From Dasypus novemcinctus (Eukaryota; Chordata; Mammalia; Cingulata; Dasypodidae): DNA of 64,000 nucleotides. A model generated the notes under the pieces. It had not been told where the DNA came from. It saw only the letters and a list, made by a program, of their open reading frames with translations, and ran no database searches. Positions 60,700 through 64,000 of this stretch are shown piece after piece; positions within the stretch are counted from its first letter, which is position 1; every line of letters starts with the position of its first letter. Location of the stretch: NCBI RefSeq assembly GCF_030445035.2, contig NC_080677.1:26609513-26673512 (forward strand), in the 5' to 3' direction. The translations under genes were made by a program, and so were the position numbers.

Positions 60700-62958
60700 C
60701 CCAGTTACAAAATGTGTTTAATCCCAATCATCCCAAGTGAGCGCGTGTGCAGCACAGCCCTGCGACATCTCTGGATATGTGTCTATGTGCAGGGACGTGT
60801 ATGCTGGCATGGCTGCCCAGCCTCTCTCAGTGGTAGGATATCTGCTCCTGCGCAAGTTTGGCTTCGCACCTGGAGCAGGCTCTTGGCTGGTGTTTGTGCT
60901 GCTTTTTTGAGCATATGCTACCATAAAACCTGGCTTCTTGCTCGGACTCTCTATTCTTAGAATCGCAGTGGCCAGTTTTGATGGGTCCAGGGAGGTGCCT
61001 TTGTCTCTTCTATTTAAGTGTTGGGGCATCTTCTGTTAACTTTAACTACTGCATCACATTTTTCTGATACTGCTCATTTCACTGTTTCCTAGTCTGGAGT
61101 GGCTTTTTTTCTTCTTCTACTTATACATCTTCTGATCCAACTCTTCTGCTACGCTCAGTAGGTGAACAAGGAGACCGTCTGAGAGGGAGCTGTCAGACCT
61201 TCTGGTGCTGGCAATTTCAGACAAAGATACGGTACTCCAACTTCCTTCTAAGTCCATATCTTGTCCAAATTCAGGGAACTTCTTATGATTTCCCATTGAA
61301 AGAGCTCTTTAAGCTCTTCTAGACACTGTGTCTAGGAAAAAAAAACAACAATATGAAAAGTGAACTTATCTGGAGCATTTTTTTGCTAACATTAATGGAA
61401 AGACTCGTTCATGAAGCCAGTACTTGCAAATGTTGTTATTACAGCCATACAGGAAGGTATTATTCGTCTGGGTGTGGCTATGGAAATTACAACACAAGAG
61501 AACCTCCCTTCTTCAAGAAGTCTCTTGATCATGTTGCTGGTGTACTAGATGTAAGGGAAAGACTACTTCAGAATGGTCTTATAATGCCTGTTCAAGTTCC
61601 TTCCAGCAAAGAACACCAATAATTTCCTATGCTGACTACATCTGGATTTAACATGGGAATCACCTTGAAGACAAAGAGATCTCTGAGGAGCTGGGCATCT
61701 GGGGAGTTGCTAAGGATGAACTCCAAAATTCCTAATCCAGGAGCTATTACTTTTCCCAGGGTAGACTAGCATTCAAGACCACGGCTTCCTTTGCAGCTAC
61801 CTCTTGAGGGCTCCGGGACGGGTTTGTGATGGTGAGCAGGTAGACAATATTTCCTGCTAGGCTCCTGCATAAAATTTGAGCTTGCAGATCTGAGACTGGA
61901 TGGGACTGTGTGCAAAAGACAGGAAGTACCATTGCAAATTGGTGTATGTATGTGGATAGAAGTGTGCAAAGAAGCAAGTGTCCTATCATGCAGAAACTGA
62001 ATGGTCCATGTGAGAGAGGAGAAGGGCTGCTGCCCACTATCCGTGCTTTTCTTACAGTACTTGATTTCATTTCCTTCTCTCCTCCAGCCAGTGTTGTAGG
62101 TGATGGCATCTAAATGAGTGGCTTCATGGTGTACTATGGGGTAAAGGCTCTTGGGTTTCAACAAGCTGACAATGGTGAAGCGATAAGTGGCATCTTTTCT
62201 GGCATTCTGATTTCAAAAATAAAACCACTGAATGTGTGTGTTTGTATAGAGGTCAGTTTGTAAGGTGAGTTCATACTCACAGGTGCCTACTGTGACAGCT
62301 TTTTGCAGGTTTCCACTCTCAAACTTTGATCCAAACAGCAGAGTATTATCTTCTGGTCCTCGCAAGGTGACGGCAAGTTCCTTGATAATTGTCCATTTGC
62401 CTCCCACTCTGGAACTGATAAAACAGGAATCTTCAATGGGCACTGAATCTAATTCATAGACAACTGTGTCTTTTTTCTCTCATATAGTTTCTGGTACCTT
62501 TTCATTCCATGTAGGTTGATAGAAATAGATCACCTGAGGTGGAACTCACTTGATGTTTTTCTTGATCACCTCACCTTCCATTGGCCACCCTGGAACCTGA
62601 AGTAGCCTGCTGCTAGAGGTAAAGGCAAAGAGATCCCATGGTTATCCAAGACATGGGCTTATTCCACCCAACTTATCATAAAGAAACTGCCTGCACTTAA
62701 GAAGTGGTGAATTCAGCTTAAGTGAATAGAGCTTTTTCTTTTGCAGGGGGTCCAGTATCAAATCATCTCTTTTCCCAAAAAAGCCATTCAACGGGATTGA
62801 GGTTTATTCTTCCAAACATGCTGGTGCATAGCAGAGTTTGATAAATCACCTTTTTGAGCTTCAAAGTAGCCAAATTAGTAGAGGTGAGGGTACATAAAAT
62901 CTTCATAGGGATCAGGAAGAGTCTCCTGCTCTAGCTCTGTTTCCAATGCTGGGAACAT
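60700..62958 (-). pseudogene. AGBL2: AGBL2 processed pseudogene (cytosolic carboxypeptidase 2 retrocopy)
   Basis: On the - strand, degraded protein sequence resembling AGBL2, a zinc metallocarboxypeptidase that removes glutamates from tubulin tails, runs without introns. It starts at an ATG (62958-62956) with MFPALETE...DPYEDFMY. It passes through SSRVGGKW...KELAVTLRGPEDNTLL, ESGNLQKAV, GWRREGNEIKY, SLTWTIQF, CRSLAGN.VYLLTITNPS and the [15 protein letters not shown] region, and ends near EPAPGAKPN...RSRYPTTERG. There is an in-frame stop about 29 codons in, plus many later frameshifts. At the zinc-binding HPGES motif the bases now read as YPGKS, losing both metal ligands. Two stretches appear to be missing: part of the N-terminal linker and about 80 codons after the catalytic core. 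I see no poly(A) tract at the 60.7 kb end. Identity rests on recognition of the family. Confidence 0.85.
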
Positions 62959-63630
62959 GTTACTTCTACATGATATGCTGAAGATCAGTTACCGACACTG
63001 GCATCCCCTGCCCAATTTTCGAAAGAGCAGCTGGTTAGACAGAAGCTGAGAGGCAAGGGAGGGCGGCATGTCTTCCTGCTTCCTCTTCTGAGGTGCCAGG
63101 ACTCTCCTTAGTCCCATGCTACACTTTGAGGGAGATGTCCACATAACCAGGTCGCCATAGGAAAGTGATGGAGGTGGGGATTTGGGGAGGAGTCATCTCA
63201 GGGTTTATGGAAAAGTGCGTGTTTGGAAGAGTGGACACCCCTTCCTTTCACTTTATGTTCTTTCCACCCCATAGCCAGATTGAAAATCATCTTCTACACT
63301 GGCTCTCTCAACCAAAGGGCTTGCAGCTTTGCAGACTCTGAACACTGATTCTTTCTGATTTCATCTTTCTTTTTCCTACAACCCAAAGATCATTTTCTCT
63401 GAGCTGGTGCCCACAGGACACCAGTCCAGACACCATTCCATTTGAGCATCTAAAGTCCTCAAACCAGCACCTCTATCTCCTCCTGCTGCCGCCCTTCACA
63501 CCCAGACTGAAGCTTAGCTCAGAACTGATGCGAGTCCTCCAAGTTGCAGCCCCCCTCTCCCATTTTGGTAATAGGTGGTGATGGTGGGGCACTTTAGAAA
63601 CCAGTCATTGGGTGGCTTTCGGCAACTCTT
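62959..63630. other. Unassigned; may include the AGBL2 retrocopy 5'UTR
   Basis: Moderately GC-rich and not a repeat I recognise. It lies directly upstream (on the - strand) of the retrocopy's start codon, so part may be 5'UTR. No open frame of note. Confidence 0.35.
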
Positions 63631-64000
63631 TTTTTAAAAATTTCTCTCCCCTTCCTCCCTTGCCCCCCCCCAGTTGTCTGCTCTCTGTGTCCATTCACTG
63701 TCTGCTTCTGTGTCTGCTTGTATTCTTGCCAGCTGCACCTGGAATCTGTGTCTCATTTTTGCTGCGTCATCTTGCTGTATCAGCTCTCCACGTGTGCGGC
63801 GCCATTCCTGCGCAGGCTGCACTTTTTCTGTGCTGGGCGGCTCTCCTTACGGGGCACACTCCTTGCGCGTGGGGCCCCCCTAAGCGGGGGACACCCCTGC
63901 GTGGCACAGCACTCCTTGCACGCATCAGCGCTGCACATGGGCCAGCTCCACACGGGTCAGGGAGGCCCGGGGTTTGAACCGCGGACCTCCCATGTGGTAG
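63631..64000 (-). mobile_element. DAS-type SINE, cut by the window end
   Basis: T-run/AAATTTCTCTCCCC tail at the left and long-form body; the sequence stops inside the reversed head (CCTCCCATGTGGTAG). Confidence 0.9.

Noticed and set aside
61353-61622. 89-codon + strand open frame
   Set aside because: It is the antisense shadow of the AGBL2 retrocopy.

Overview
The window looks like nuclear DNA of a placental mammal, most likely an armadillo (Xenarthra). The main clue is a SINE present about 28 times on both strands. It has a tRNA-like head, a body of about 350-400 bp and a tail of AATAAATAAATCTTT plus poly(A), which fits the armadillo DAS SINEs. MIR, L2, MER5A-like, MLT1-like and LINE-1 copies, a CpG island and long GT-AG introns also fit a mammal.

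There is one intact protein-coding gene, KBTBD2, on the + strand, and it spans roughly 10.4-38.75 kb. A CpG-island promoter (about 9.4-11.1 kb) leads into a non-coding exon 1. Exon 2 (24774-25282) carries the rest of the 5'UTR, which is crowded with upstream ORFs, and codons 1-57. Exon 3 (34240-34405) completes the BTB region. A large last exon (from 36015) encodes the BACK domain, the Kelch propeller and a 3'UTR ending near 38.75 kb. The spliced CDS is 170+166+1536 nt, or 623 codons plus stop, with no frameshift. KBTBD2 is a BTB-Kelch substrate adaptor for the CUL3 ubiquitin ligase and is known to target the PI3K regulatory subunit p85-alpha.

Upstream (1-9.4 kb) I see only repeats: antisense LINE pieces, MIR, an MLT1-like LTR and DAS SINEs. 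Downstream (38.75-60.7 kb) is a nested pile of LINE, SINE and LTR insertions in which target-site duplications (TSDs) often reveal the order of events. At 60.7-62.96 kb on the - strand lies an intronless, broken retrocopy of AGBL2, a cytosolic carboxypeptidase of the tubulin-deglutamylase family. It can be followed from start codon to C-terminus, with stops, frameshifts and two internal gaps. The window ends inside another DAS SINE.

I do not see a previously undescribed biological system. The most interesting observations are the uORF cluster before the KBTBD2 start, a perfect 10 x 10-bp GC-box/G-quadruplex array upstream of its promoter, the AGBL2 retrocopy with a splice-acceptor-like junction, a recent 118-bp tandem duplication in intron 2, and several resolvable nested retrotransposon insertions. 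Repeat names come from recognising consensus features by eye, so repeat boundaries are approximate unless a TSD fixes them.
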